Positions 1-8,112 of a stretch of DNA of 64,000 nucleotides are shown in pieces. The DNA is from Seohaeicola saemankumensis. GTDB lineage: Bacteria > Pseudomonadota > Alphaproteobacteria > Rhodobacterales > Rhodobacteraceae. The position numbers and the translations under genes were made by a program. Where the stretch lies: the NCBI RefSeq assembly GCF_042678485.1, contig NZ_JBHTKR010000003.1, positions 248,001-312,000 of the forward strand, given 5' to 3'. Position 1 is the first letter of the stretch; each line of letters starts with the position of its first letter. The notes under the pieces were generated by a model. That model was not told the origin of the DNA. It saw only the letters and a program-made list of their open reading frames with translations, and searched no databases.

Positions 1-974
1 GCGCGTGGAAACTGGCGCCCGCGCTGGCGGCGGGCAATTCGGTGGTGCTGAAACCGGCGGAAACCGCATCCTTGTCCTTGCTGCGTCTGGCGCAGATCTG
101 CATGGACTGCGGCCTGCCCGATGGCGTGCTGAATGTGGTGACCGGGCACGGCCATGTGACGGGCGAGGCACTGGCGCTGTCGATGGATGTGGATGTGATG
201 GTCTTTACCGGATCGGGCACCACGGGGCGGCGGTTGCTGGAATATTCCGCGCGGTCCAACCTGAAACGGACCTATCTGGAGCTGGGGGGCAAATCGCCCA
301 ATATCGTCTTTGCCGATGCGCCGGATCTGGAACAGGCGGCAAAAGTATCTGCCATGGGGATATTCCGCAATGCCGGGCAGGTCTGCGTTGCAGGCTCTCG
401 CTTGCTGCTCGAACGCGGCATTCATGATGAGTTCGTCGCGATGCTGGCGCGCCATGCCGCGGCCTTGAAGGTGGGCGATCCGCTGGATCTGTCCAGCCAG
501 ATCGGCGCGGTGAATTCCGAGCGGCAGTTGGCGGGCAACCTTGGCTTTGTCGCGGATGCGATTGCCGAAGGGGGCGATCTGGTGCTTGGCGGCAAGCGCA
601 TCCTGCAAGACACCGGCGGCACCTATATGGAACCCACCATCGTGACAGCCGTGCAACCGCATCACCGGCTGGCGCGACAGGAGGTGTTCGGTCCGGTTCT
701 GGCCGTGATCCCCTTCGATACCGAGGATGAGGCGCTCAGGCTGGCCAATGACAGCGACTATGGCCTTGCCTCGGCGGTGTGGACATCGAACCTGAGCCGC
801 GCGCATCGGATGGTCGCGGGGTTGCGTGCCGGGGTGGTGCATGTGAACACCTATGGCGGGTCAGACAACACGGTGCCGCTGGGGGGTGTGAAACAATCCG
901 GCAATGGGCATGACAAATCGCTGCATGCGCTGGATAAGTATCACGACCTCAAGACAGCGTGGATCCAGCTATGA
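1..974 (+). CDS. Aldehyde dehydrogenase, PuuC-like (5' end outside window)
   Basis: NAD(P)-dependent aldehyde dehydrogenase lacking roughly its first third; reading is continuous from base 3 in frame with the stop at 972-974. The visible part begins in the WKLAPALAAGN segment of the cofactor-binding domain, then has the general-base Glu in LELGGKSPN and the nucleophilic Cys in FRNAGQVCVAGSR. The C-terminus (GGVKQSGNGHDKSLHALDKY) closely resembles E. coli PuuC, the gamma-glutamyl-aminobutyraldehyde dehydrogenase. The stop overlaps the ATG of the next gene (ATGA at 971-974), so the two are probably co-translated. With the downstream phospho-lyase and kinase, a likely job is oxidising the aldehyde released from a phosphorylated amino alcohol. 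That role is inference; the family call is firm. Confidence 0.93.
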   Translation, partial: AWKLAPALAAGNSVVLKPAETASLSLLRLAQICMDCGLPDGVLNVVTGHGHVTGEALALSMDVDVMVFTGSGTTGRRLLEYSARSNLKRTYLELGGKSPNIVFADAPDLEQAAKVSAMGIFRNAGQVCVAGSRLLLERGIHDEFVAMLARHAAALKVGDPLDLSSQIGAVNSERQLAGNLGFVADAIAEGGDLVLGGKRILQDTGGTYMEPTIVTAVQPHHRLARQEVFGPVLAVIPFDTEDEALRLANDSDYGLASAVWTSNLSRAHRMVAGLRAGVVHVNTYGGSDNTVPLGGVKQSGNGHDKSLHALDKYHDLKTAWIQL

Positions 975-2260
975 CCGAAACCCTGACAGACCGCCGCGCC
1001 CGCCTGCTGGGGCCGAACATGTCGACCTTCTATGATGAACCAGTGCATCTGGTGCGCGGCCTTGGCACAAAGCTGTGGGATGCCGAGGGGCGCGAATACC
1101 TGGATTGCTACAATAACGTGCCGCATGTCGGCCATTGCCATCCTCGCGTGGTCGAGGCGATCTGCGCGCAGGCCGGGACGCTGAACACCCATACGCGGTA
1201 TCTGCACGAGGGGATTCTGGACTATGTCGAGGCGCTGACCGCGACGGTGGGCGCGCCTTTCGATTCCGCGCTCATGACCTGCACCGGGTCCGAGGCGAAT
1301 GACGTCGCCTTGCGGATGGCGCAGGCCTTGACCGGCAAGACAGGCGTGATCGCCACCGATCACACCTATCACGGCAATACCACTGCGGTGCATCAGCTCA
1401 GCCGGACAAACCCGCCACCGGGGGGCTATGCCACCAACGTGGCCTTCGTGCCCGCGCCTGACAGCTATCGCCCCCTGGGCGGGGTTGCGGGGATGCCCCA
1501 TGCCCATGCCTTTGCGGCGAAGGTGCAGGAACAGATCGACGCGCTTGAGACGACCGCGCACGGGTTTTCCACGCTGATCCTCTGCCCCTTCTTCGCCAAC
1601 GAGGGCTTTCCCGACCTTCCCCATGGCTGGCTTGATCCGACGGTCGAGGTGGTGCGCCGCGCGGGTGGCGTGATCATCGCGGATGAGGTGCAGCCCGGCT
1701 TCGGGCGTCTTGGCACGGATTTCTGGGGTTTCCGCAAGATCGGCTTTACCCCCGACATCATCACCATCGGCAAGCCGATGGCGAACGGGCATCCTGTGGC
1801 GGCGGTGATCGCCCCGCATGATACGATGTATGCGTTTCGCAGCGCGTTTCGCTATTTCAACACCTTCGCGGGCAACCCGGTGTCCTGTGCCGCCGCGATG
1901 GCCACGCTCAAGGTGGTGCAGGAGGAGGGGTTGATGGAGAATGCCCGCGTGGTCGGTGACTACGCGCGCGCGGGGCTGCTCGATCTGGCGGGGCGGCATC
2001 ATTGCATCGGGGATGTGCGCGGGTCGGGCCTGTTCTTCGGGGCCGAGATGGTTATGGACCCTGCCACCAAGACGCCCGCGACGGCCTTTACCAAAAGGGT
2101 TGCCAACGGCATGCGCCAGCGCGGTGTGTTGCTGAATTTCCTCGGCATCCATTACAACGTGCTGAAGATGCGCCCACCGATGGTGTTCTCAAGGCAGGAT
2201 GCCGACCGGATGCTGGATGCGCTGGACGATGTGCTGCGCGCCACCCCGCTGGAGGCATGA
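971..2260 (+). CDS. Class III PLP enzyme, ethanolamine-phosphate/phosphohydroxylysine phospho-lyase type
   Basis: 429-residue fold-type I PLP enzyme. The cofactor Asp is in IIADEVQPGFGR (about residue 238) and the Schiff-base Lys is about K268 in TIGKPMANGHPV. The stretch GKPMANGHPVA through YFNTFAGNPVSC to VLKMRPPM follows, from memory, the eukaryotic phospho-lyases AGXT2L1/ETNPPL and AGXT2L2/PHYKPL better than omega-amino acid transaminases. Those enzymes eliminate phosphate and ammonia from a phosphorylated amino alcohol to give an aldehyde. I start at ATG 971, which overlaps the upstream stop, rather than GTG 959. The 3' end overlaps the kinase by ATGA. The alternative is an ordinary omega-transaminase; substrate cannot be read from sequence. 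Confidence 0.9.
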   Translation: MTETLTDRRARLLGPNMSTFYDEPVHLVRGLGTKLWDAEGREYLDCYNNVPHVGHCHPRVVEAICAQAGTLNTHTRYLHEGILDYVEALTATVGAPFDSALMTCTGSEANDVALRMAQALTGKTGVIATDHTYHGNTTAVHQLSRTNPPPGGYATNVAFVPAPDSYRPLGGVAGMPHAHAFAAKVQEQIDALETTAHGFSTLILCPFFANEGFPDLPHGWLDPTVEVVRRAGGVIIADEVQPGFGRLGTDFWGFRKIGFTPDIITIGKPMANGHPVAAVIAPHDTMYAFRSAFRYFNTFAGNPVSCAAAMATLKVVQEEGLMENARVVGDYARAGLLDLAGRHHCIGDVRGSGLFFGAEMVMDPATKTPATAFTKRVANGMRQRGVLLNFLGIHYNVLKMRPPMVFSRQDADRMLDALDDVLRATPLEA

Positions 2261-3195
2261 TGGCGGCGCTTGCACAGCAGGCCGCCCGTCTCTGGGGCTT
2301 TGCGCCGGATCAGATCCGGCTGGCCGCGCGGCGCGAGAATATCGTTTGGCGGGCCGAGGATGGCAGCGGCGCCTTTGCCCTGCGCCTGCACCGGCCGGGT
2401 TATCGGAACGCCGCACAATTGCTGTCGGAATTGCGGTGGATGGACGCGCTGGTGCAAGGCGGCCTGAACGTGCCGCGCCCGGTGCCGTCACGCGCGGGCA
2501 CGCTGGTGGAAGCGGTGGGCGATACGCTGGTCGATCTGCTGACATGGCTGCCGGGCAGGCCCATCGGCATGCAGGGCCAGTTGGATGTGACGGACCGTGT
2601 CGGCCTGTGCTGCAACCTTGGGGCCCTGCTGGCCCGGTTGCACGATATCAGCGACGGCTGGACCCCGCCGCCGGATTTCAGCCGGCCTGCGTGGGACCGC
2701 GCGGGGCTGCTGGGTGACAGGCCGTTATGGGGGCCGTTCTGGGACAATCCCGGCCTGACCGCCGCGCAGCGCGCCACGCTTCTGGCCGCGCGCGCCAAGG
2801 CAGACGCGCATCTTGCGGCGATCGAACCGGGTCTGGATTACGGGCTGATCCACGCCGATGCCCTGTCCGAGAATATCCTGATCCATGACGATGCGCTGTC
2901 GCTGATCGACTTCGACGACGGCGGCTGGGGGTTTCGCGACTTCGACCTGGCAACCTTCCTGATGCGCTTTCTGCCGGCCCCCGATTACCCTGCCCTGCGC
3001 GCGGCGCTGCTGGCGGGCTACGCCAAGCGCCGCGCTGTCGATCCCGGCGCACTTGATCTGTTCATCCTGCTGCGCGCGTTGACCTATCCCGGCTGGATCA
3101 TCCCGCGGCTGCACGAACCCGGCGGTGACGCACGATCCGCCCGCGCCATCCACACCGCCCTGCCGCTGGCAGAGGCTTATCTGGCCACGCCCTGA
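2257..3195 (+). CDS. APH-fold small-molecule kinase (hydroxylysine/ethanolamine/choline kinase-like)
   Basis: 312-residue aminoglycoside-phosphotransferase/choline-kinase fold protein. The catalytic loop is HADALSENIL (catalytic Asp about 201, Asn about 206) and the Mg-binding Asp is in SLIDFDDGG (about 218). The ATG at 2257 overlaps the stop of the preceding gene; a second in-frame ATG follows immediately at 2260. Bacterial APH kinases encoded beside class III phospho-lyases phosphorylate amino alcohols such as ethanolamine or 5-hydroxylysine. Here the kinase is sandwiched in one operon with such a partner and an aldehyde dehydrogenase, which favours that role over antibiotic resistance. Homoserine-kinase-II-like activity is a less likely alternative. 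Confidence 0.87.
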   Translation: MMAALAQQAARLWGFAPDQIRLAARRENIVWRAEDGSGAFALRLHRPGYRNAAQLLSELRWMDALVQGGLNVPRPVPSRAGTLVEAVGDTLVDLLTWLPGRPIGMQGQLDVTDRVGLCCNLGALLARLHDISDGWTPPPDFSRPAWDRAGLLGDRPLWGPFWDNPGLTAAQRATLLAARAKADAHLAAIEPGLDYGLIHADALSENILIHDDALSLIDFDDGGWGFRDFDLATFLMRFLPAPDYPALRAALLAGYAKRRAVDPGALDLFILLRALTYPGWIIPRLHEPGGDARSARAIHTALPLAEAYLATP

Positions 3196-3211
3196 AAACC
3201 CGGAGGACCGC

Positions 3212-4453
3212 ATGACCACCGCCTCAGACAAGACCATCCTCGTCGTCGGCACCTATGACACCAAGGATGACGAGCTGTCCTATCTGTCGGGCCGCATTCG
3301 CGCGCAGGGGGGCGGGGTTCTGTCCATGGATGTCTCGGTTCTGGGGGATCCAAAGGCGCCCACGGACATATCCAAGCATCAGGTGGCCGCGGCAGGTGGC
3401 AGCACCATCCAGGCGGCGATCGACAGCGGAGACGAGAATGTCGCGATGCAGATCATGGCGCGGGGCGCGGCCATGCTGGCCCGGCAGCTTCACACCGAGG
3501 GGCGGATCGACGGGGTGATCGTGCTGGGCGGCACGATGGGCACGGATCTTGCGCTGGACCTCTGCGCGGCGCTGCCGCTGGGCGTGCCGAAATACGTGGT
3601 CTCGACGGTCAGCTTTTCCGCCATGCTGCCGCCCGAACGGATCGCAGCGGATATCCAGATGATCCTCTGGGCCGGGGGGCTTTATGGCCTCAATTCCGTG
3701 TGCAAATCCTCGCTCAGCCAGGCGGCGGGGGCCGTTCTGGGCGCGGCGCGGGCGGTCGAGCCGCCGAAGCGGGACCGCCCGCTGATCGGGATGACCAGCT
3801 TTGGCAAGACGATCCTGCATTACATGGTGCATCTGAAACCCGCACTCGAGGCGCGCGGGTTCGAGGTTGCCGTGTTCCACGCCACCGGGATGGGCGGGCG
3901 CGCGTTCGAATCGCTGGCGGCCGAAGGGGCCTTTGCCTGCGTGATGGATTTCGCCACGCAGGAAATCGTCAATCATCACATGGGATCGGGCATTTCCGCC
4001 GGGGCTGACCGGATGACAAATGCCGGGCGGCGCGGCATCCCGCAGATCGTCGCACCAGCCTGCTATGACCTTGTGGACCTGATCGGCTGGCAACCCGTGC
4101 CGCCGCGCCTGGCAGGCCGGCCCACCCATGACCATAACCGGCTGCTGACCTCGACCATCCTGACCCCGGACGAGCGGCGCGAGATCGCGGGCGTCTATGC
4201 CGAAAAGCTGGCCACGGCCACCGGGCCTTCCGCTTTCATCCTGCCGCGCGCAGGGTGCAACGAATGGGATCGCCCCGATGGCCCGCTGCATGATGCCGAA
4301 GGCCTGGCGGCCTTTTGTTGCGCGATGGAACAGGCCATGCCCGCCAATACAACGCTGCACAGTCTTGATTGCCACATCAACGATCCGGGTTTTTGCCAAA
4401 AGGTGCTGGAGATTTTCGACGACTGGGTCGCGCGCGGGATCGTCATCGCCTGA
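3212..4453 (+). CDS. UPF0261 (Tm-1-like ATP-binding) family protein
   Basis: 413-residue UPF0261 protein beginning with the family's N-terminal signature (ILVVGTYDTKDDEL, then LSMDVSVLG). The central glycine-rich segment VIVLGGTMGTDLALDL is also characteristic. The family includes the ATP-binding N-terminal domain of tomato Tm-1; the bacterial members have no settled biochemical role. I chose ATG 3212 over the earlier in-frame start at 3125 because of the GGAGGA Shine-Dalgarno at 3202-3207 and because 3125 lies inside the kinase gene. It is the last gene of the phospho-lyase operon, 16 bp behind the kinase, so it may act on the same pathway. It is followed by a double hairpin and T-run. Confidence 0.9.
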   Translation: MTTASDKTILVVGTYDTKDDELSYLSGRIRAQGGGVLSMDVSVLGDPKAPTDISKHQVAAAGGSTIQAAIDSGDENVAMQIMARGAAMLARQLHTEGRIDGVIVLGGTMGTDLALDLCAALPLGVPKYVVSTVSFSAMLPPERIAADIQMILWAGGLYGLNSVCKSSLSQAAGAVLGAARAVEPPKRDRPLIGMTSFGKTILHYMVHLKPALEARGFEVAVFHATGMGGRAFESLAAEGAFACVMDFATQEIVNHHMGSGISAGADRMTNAGRRGIPQIVAPACYDLVDLIGWQPVPPRLAGRPTHDHNRLLTSTILTPDERREIAGVYAEKLATATGPSAFILPRAGCNEWDRPDGPLHDAEGLAAFCCAMEQAMPANTTLHSLDCHINDPGFCQKVLEIFDDWVARGIVIA

Positions 4454-4471
4454 TCAGGCGCGCCGCACCGC

Positions 4472-4552
4472 TTTCCGCTTCTTCTTGCCCCAAATATCCC
4501 GGGGGAGGCGTCGAACGAAGTTCGACGTAGGGGGCAGAGCCCCCCCTTTTTT
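4472..4552 (+). repeat. Intergenic double-hairpin repeat ending in an intrinsic terminator
   Basis: The sequence contains CAAATATCCCGGGGGAGG, then a perfect 8-bp hairpin (CGTCGAAC / GTTCGACG, 4509-4516 and 4520-4527, loop GAA). A second hairpin follows, GGGGGC-AGA-GCCCCC (4530-4544), ending with a T-run at 4547-4552. The second hairpin plus T-run is a good Rho-independent terminator for the UPF0261 operon. From memory, this block recurs between genes in Rhodobacterales genomes; only one copy is visible here. The opposite strand has no T-run, so termination of the convergent hpaR is less clear. Confidence 0.7.
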
Positions 4553-4573
4553 CCTAACCGGGCCAGGCCCGCC

Positions 4574-5029
4574 TCAACCGCGCGGGTCACGGTCCAGCGC
4601 GTCAAGCTCGTTCAGCAGATCCAGCAGCGCATCCAGCTTGTCGGCACCAAAGCTTTCGCGCAGCCAGGCGTTCAGCCGCTGGCTTTCCTTGAGGTTGTCG
4701 GCGATCAGCTGCCGCCCTGCTGCCGTGATCGTCACCAACTGGCGGCGGCGGTCGGTCGGATGCGCCTCGCGGGTGATCAGGCCCTTGGTTGTCAGGGTTT
4801 GCAGGATACGCGTCAGGCTGGGCATCAGCAGGCAGGATCTGTCCGCGATTTCGGTCGGGTCCAGCGTGCCGCGCTCGGCCAGAACACGCAGCACGCGCCA
4901 TTGCTGTTCGGTCACGCCCACATCGGCCAGCATGGCGCGGATTGGTCCCATGACCTTTTCCCGCGCCCGCAGAAGCGCGATGGGAAGGGAGCGATTGGTT
5001 TCGGGTGCAGTGTCGCGCATGATGTCCAT
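4574..5029 (-). CDS. hpaR: MarR-family repressor of the homoprotocatechuate operon
   Basis: 151-residue MarR/HpaR-type winged-helix protein. Helix-turn-helix sequence lies around EIADRSCLLMPSLTRILQTL and the wing carries the family signature HPTDRRRQLVTIT. It is encoded divergently from hpaF, the arrangement known for hpaR in other bacteria, where 4-hydroxyphenylacetate or homoprotocatechuate relieves repression. A perfect palindrome in the shared 99-bp intergenic region is the obvious operator. Start ATG 5029; a second in-frame Met lies three residues on. Family and context agree well. Confidence 0.9.
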   Translation of the reverse strand: MDIMRDTAPETNRSLPIALLRAREKVMGPIRAMLADVGVTEQQWRVLRVLAERGTLDPTEIADRSCLLMPSLTRILQTLTTKGLITREAHPTDRRRQLVTITAAGRQLIADNLKESQRLNAWLRESFGADKLDALLDLLNELDALDRDPRG

Positions 5030-5072
5030 GGTTCTATCTGCCCCGAAAACGCCCCGCAGGCAATATCAGGAC

Positions 5073-5105
5073 TTGACGCAACCGATAGTTTACTTAACAT
5101 GTTAA
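5073..5105 (+). promoter_or_regulatory. Probable hpaF promoter with overlapping HpaR operator
   Basis: TTGACG at 5073-5078 is a good -35 element. Sixteen bases downstream TAACAT (5095-5100) can serve as -10. It lies within a perfect 12-bp palindrome TTAACATGTTAA at 5094-5105, about 23 bases before the hpaF ATG. A MarR-type dimer bound there would block RNA polymerase. The AT-rich palindrome stands out from the GC-rich surroundings. Operator identity is inferred from position and symmetry. Confidence 0.65.
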
Positions 5106-5128
5106 TAGCAAGATCCGGGGAGGGAGTC

Positions 5129-5545
5129 ATGCCGCATATCACCATAGATTATTCGCCCAACCTTGAGCCGGAGGTCGATATCGCAGCGCTCTGTGACACC
5201 CTGCGCCGCTCCGCGATCGAGACGGGCGAGTTTCCGGCGGCCGGGGTCCGGGTGCGCGCCTTTGCCGCCAGCCATGTCAGCATCGCCGACGGCAACCCCG
5301 ATCATGGCTATATCGATATCGGGGTGCGGCTGCGCGGCGGGCGCGACCTGGCCACACGGGAACGGGCAACGGCGCACATATTTTCCGCAGCCGAAGGGTT
5401 TCTGGCCCATGTGATGGCGCAACGCTCGCTCGCGCTGTCCTTCGAGATGCGCGACATCGACCCCGCCCTGTCACCCAAGGCAGGAACGACCCGTGATCAC
5501 ATGCCTGCCGACCCCACAACGGCATCCGAGACCCCGAAGGGCTGA
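5129..5545 (+). CDS. hpaF: 5-carboxymethyl-2-hydroxymuconate delta-isomerase
   Basis: 138-residue CHMI of the tautomerase superfamily. It begins Met-Pro-His-Ile, leaving Pro1 as catalytic base after Met removal, followed by the family's TIDYSPNLE. It isomerises 5-carboxymethyl-2-hydroxymuconate in homoprotocatechuate (3,4-dihydroxyphenylacetate) meta-cleavage. ATG 5129 was chosen over far-upstream in-frame starts because it creates the N-terminal Pro and follows GGGGAGGGAG (Shine-Dalgarno). It is about 12 residues longer than E. coli HpaF, the excess being a C-terminal Ala/Thr/Pro-rich tail. First gene of the hpa operon; hpaE starts 4 bases after its stop. Confidence 0.92.
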   Translation: MPHITIDYSPNLEPEVDIAALCDTLRRSAIETGEFPAAGVRVRAFAASHVSIADGNPDHGYIDIGVRLRGGRDLATRERATAHIFSAAEGFLAHVMAQRSLALSFEMRDIDPALSPKAGTTRDHMPADPTTASETPKG

Positions 5546-5549
5546 CCCC

Positions 5550-7070
5550 ATGACCGACACCACCGCGCGTGATTCCAACCTTGCCAAGCTTCGCCCGATC
5601 CTGGACCGGATCGCCGCACAAGGCGTGATGAACCGGATCGGGGGGCATGATTGTCCGGCGTCCAATGGCGCGACCTTCGCCAATCACTCTCCCGTCGATG
5701 AAAGCCTGATCTGCCAGGTCGCGCGCGGGACCGCCGCCGATATCGACGCTGCCGCCGCGGCTGCGAAAGCGGCTTTTCCGGCCTGGCGCGACATGGAGGC
5801 CGCGGCCCGCAAGAAGATCCTGCACAAGATCGCGGACGGGATCGTGGCGCGCGCCGAAGAGATCGCGCTGGCCGAGTGCTGGGACACGGGGCAGGCGCTG
5901 CGCTTCATGTCCAAGGCGGCGCTGCGCGGGGCGGAAAACTTCCGCTTCTTCGCCGACAAGGCCCTGTCGGCGCGCGACGGACAGCACCTGCCCTCGCCCA
6001 CCTTGATGAACATTACCACCCGCGTGCCTATCGGCCCGGTGGGGGTGATCACGCCCTGGAACACGCCGTTCATGCTGTCCACATGGAAGATCGCGCCCGC
6101 CCTGGCCGCCGGTTGCACCGTGGTGCACAAACCGGCCGAGTTCAGCCCCGTTACCGCCCGCATCCTGCTGGAAATCGCGGAAGACGCGGGCCTTCCCCCC
6201 GGTGTATGGAACCTTGTCAACGGGTTGGGCGAAGAGGCGGGGCGCGCGCTGACCGAACATCCCGACATCAAGGCGATTGCCTTTGTGGGCGAGTCCAAGA
6301 CCGGTTCGATGATCATGAAGCAGGGGGCGGATACCCTCAAGCGGGTGCATTTCGAACTGGGGGGCAAGAACCCCGTGATCGTCTTTGACGATGCCGATCT
6401 GGACCGCGCGCTGGATGCGGCGATCTTCATGATCTATTCGCTGAACGGGGAACGCTGCACATCGTCGTCGCGGCTGCTGGTGCAATCCTCGATCGCCGAT
6501 GATTTCACCGCAAAGCTGGTGGAGCGGGTCAACCGGATCAAGGTCGGCCATCCGCTGGACCCGGCCACCGAAGTGGGGCCGCTGATCCACAAGGTGCATT
6601 TCGACAAGGTCTGCAGCTATTTCGACGTGGCGCGCGCCGATGGCGCGATGATCGCGGCCGGGGGCGCGGCGCTGGACCAGCCCGGTCATTACGTGCGCCC
6701 GACGCTGTTCACGGGCGCGCGGGCCGACATGCGGATCGCACAGGAGGAAATCTTCGGCCCTGTCCTGACAGCCATTCCCTTTGACACCGAGGACCAGGCG
6801 CTGGAGATCGCCAATGGCGTGGCCTACGGGCTGACCGCCTATGTCTGGACCAATGACCTGACCCGCGCCTTGCGCGTGACCCATGCGCTGGAGGCCGGGA
6901 TGATCTGGGTGAATTCGGAAAACGTGCGCCACCTTCCCACGCCGTTTGGCGGTGTGAAGGCCAGCGGCATCGGCCGCGATGGCGGCGACTGGTCCTTTGA
7001 CTTCTACATGGAGCAGAAACACATCGGCCTGGCCATCGGCCAACATCCCATTCCCCGGCTTGGCGCCTGA
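5550..7070 (+). CDS. hpaE: 5-carboxymethyl-2-hydroxymuconate semialdehyde dehydrogenase
   Basis: 506-residue aldehyde dehydrogenase. Visible are the PWNTPFML oxyanion Asn (about N171), the general-base Glu in HFELGGKNPV (about 269) and the nucleophile Cys in LNGERCTSSSR (about 303). It oxidises the ring-cleavage semialdehyde CHMS to 5-carboxymethyl-2-hydroxymuconate with NAD+, the step before HpaF. Substrate is assigned from family likeness plus position between hpaF and hpaD. ATG 5550 sits 4 bases after the hpaF stop; the earlier in-frame GTG at 5493 lies inside hpaF. The ~18-residue excess over E. coli HpaE is at the N-terminus. Confidence 0.93.
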   Translation: MTDTTARDSNLAKLRPILDRIAAQGVMNRIGGHDCPASNGATFANHSPVDESLICQVARGTAADIDAAAAAAKAAFPAWRDMEAAARKKILHKIADGIVARAEEIALAECWDTGQALRFMSKAALRGAENFRFFADKALSARDGQHLPSPTLMNITTRVPIGPVGVITPWNTPFMLSTWKIAPALAAGCTVVHKPAEFSPVTARILLEIAEDAGLPPGVWNLVNGLGEEAGRALTEHPDIKAIAFVGESKTGSMIMKQGADTLKRVHFELGGKNPVIVFDDADLDRALDAAIFMIYSLNGERCTSSSRLLVQSSIADDFTAKLVERVNRIKVGHPLDPATEVGPLIHKVHFDKVCSYFDVARADGAMIAAGGAALDQPGHYVRPTLFTGARADMRIAQEEIFGPVLTAIPFDTEDQALEIANGVAYGLTAYVWTNDLTRALRVTHALEAGMIWVNSENVRHLPTPFGGVKASGIGRDGGDWSFDFYMEQKHIGLAIGQHPIPRLGA

Positions 7071-7085
7071 AAAGGAGGTATCGAC

Positions 7086-8066
7086 ATGCCCGTTCCTGCC
7101 CCGGTTCTGTACCCGCCCTTCAACATCGTCCGCCTGTCCCATGTGGAATATGGCGTGACCGACCTGGCGGCGTCGCGCGCCTTCTACGTGGACACGCTGG
7201 GCCTGCAGGTCACGCATGAGGACGGCGACAGCATCTATTTGCGCGCAATGGAAGAACGCGGGCATCACTGTATCGCCCTGCGCCAGGCAGGCACCGCCTG
7301 CGCCCGTGTGCTGGGCTTCAAGCTTTATGACGAACCCGATCTGGACCGGGCCGAGGCGTTCTTTCGCGGCAAGGGACTGCCGGTGGACTGGATCGAACGC
7401 CCGTACATGGGTCGCACCCTGCGGACGCGCGATCCTTTCGGCGTGCCTCTGGAATTTTACGTCAAGATGGACAGGTTGCCGCCGATCCACCAGAAATATG
7501 CCCTCTACAGGGGGGTCAAGCCGCTCAGGATCGACCATTTCAACATGTTCGCCAGCGATGTGGATGCCAGCGTCGCCTTCTATACCGAACTGGGGTTCCG
7601 CACGACCGAATATACCGAGGATGACGAGACCGGAAAACTCTGGGCGGCGTGGATGCATCGCAAGGGCGGGGTGCATGACGTGGCCTTTACCAACGGGACC
7701 GGTCCGCGCCTGCACCATACCGCCTTCTGGGTGCCGAACCCGCTGGCGATCATCGACCTGCTGGATCTGATGTCGACCACTGGCTACGTCGGCAATATCG
7801 AGCGGGGGCCGGGGCGGCACGGGATTTCGAACGCGTTTTTCCTCTATATCCGTGACCCGGACGGGCATCGGATCGAGATCTACAGCTCGGACTACCAGAC
7901 GGTCGACCCGGACCTGGAGCCGATCCGCTGGAGCCTGACCGATCCGCAGCGCCAGACCCTGTGGGGCGCACCGGCACCGCGCAGCTGGTTCGAGGAGGGC
8001 AGTCTGTTCGAGGCGGCAGAGCTTGTGGAGTCCCGCCTCACGGCGCAACCGATCATTGCGCCGTGA
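7086..8066 (+). CDS. hpaD: 3,4-dihydroxyphenylacetate 2,3-dioxygenase, type I (VOC) extradiol family
   Basis: 326-residue two-module vicinal-oxygen-chelate dioxygenase. The metal triad is visible: His about 151 (RIDHFNMF), His about 211 (RLHHTAF) and Glu about 264 (GHRIEIYSSDY). It resembles the Arthrobacter/Brevibacterium Mn/Fe homoprotocatechuate 2,3-dioxygenases (shared patches IERGPGRHG and AWMHRK), not the LigB-type HpaD of E. coli. It opens the ring of homoprotocatechuate to CHMS, the HpaE substrate. The start follows AAAGGAGG at 7071-7078. The gene sits 15 bases after hpaE, within the same operon. Assignment is strong; metal preference cannot be read from sequence. Confidence 0.92.
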   Translation: MPVPAPVLYPPFNIVRLSHVEYGVTDLAASRAFYVDTLGLQVTHEDGDSIYLRAMEERGHHCIALRQAGTACARVLGFKLYDEPDLDRAEAFFRGKGLPVDWIERPYMGRTLRTRDPFGVPLEFYVKMDRLPPIHQKYALYRGVKPLRIDHFNMFASDVDASVAFYTELGFRTTEYTEDDETGKLWAAWMHRKGGVHDVAFTNGTGPRLHHTAFWVPNPLAIIDLLDLMSTTGYVGNIERGPGRHGISNAFFLYIRDPDGHRIEIYSSDYQTVDPDLEPIRWSLTDPQRQTLWGAPAPRSWFEEGSLFEAAELVESRLTAQPIIAP

Positions 8067-8112
8067 GGTCGGACTTGAGTATTTGAGGAACGATGAAGCG
8101 GAGGGTGCGCGG

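Noticed and set aside
2257..3195. Reading the APH-fold kinase as an aminoglycoside-resistance gene
   Set aside because: It is co-translated with a phospho-lyase-type PLP enzyme and aldehyde dehydrogenase, which points to catabolism.
5277..8048. A 923-codon open frame on the minus strand across the hpa genes
   Set aside because: It is the antisense shadow of hpaF-E-D, with Arg/His/Gln/Gly-rich composition, no recognisable domain and no Shine-Dalgarno; long antisense frames are expected in GC-rich genes.
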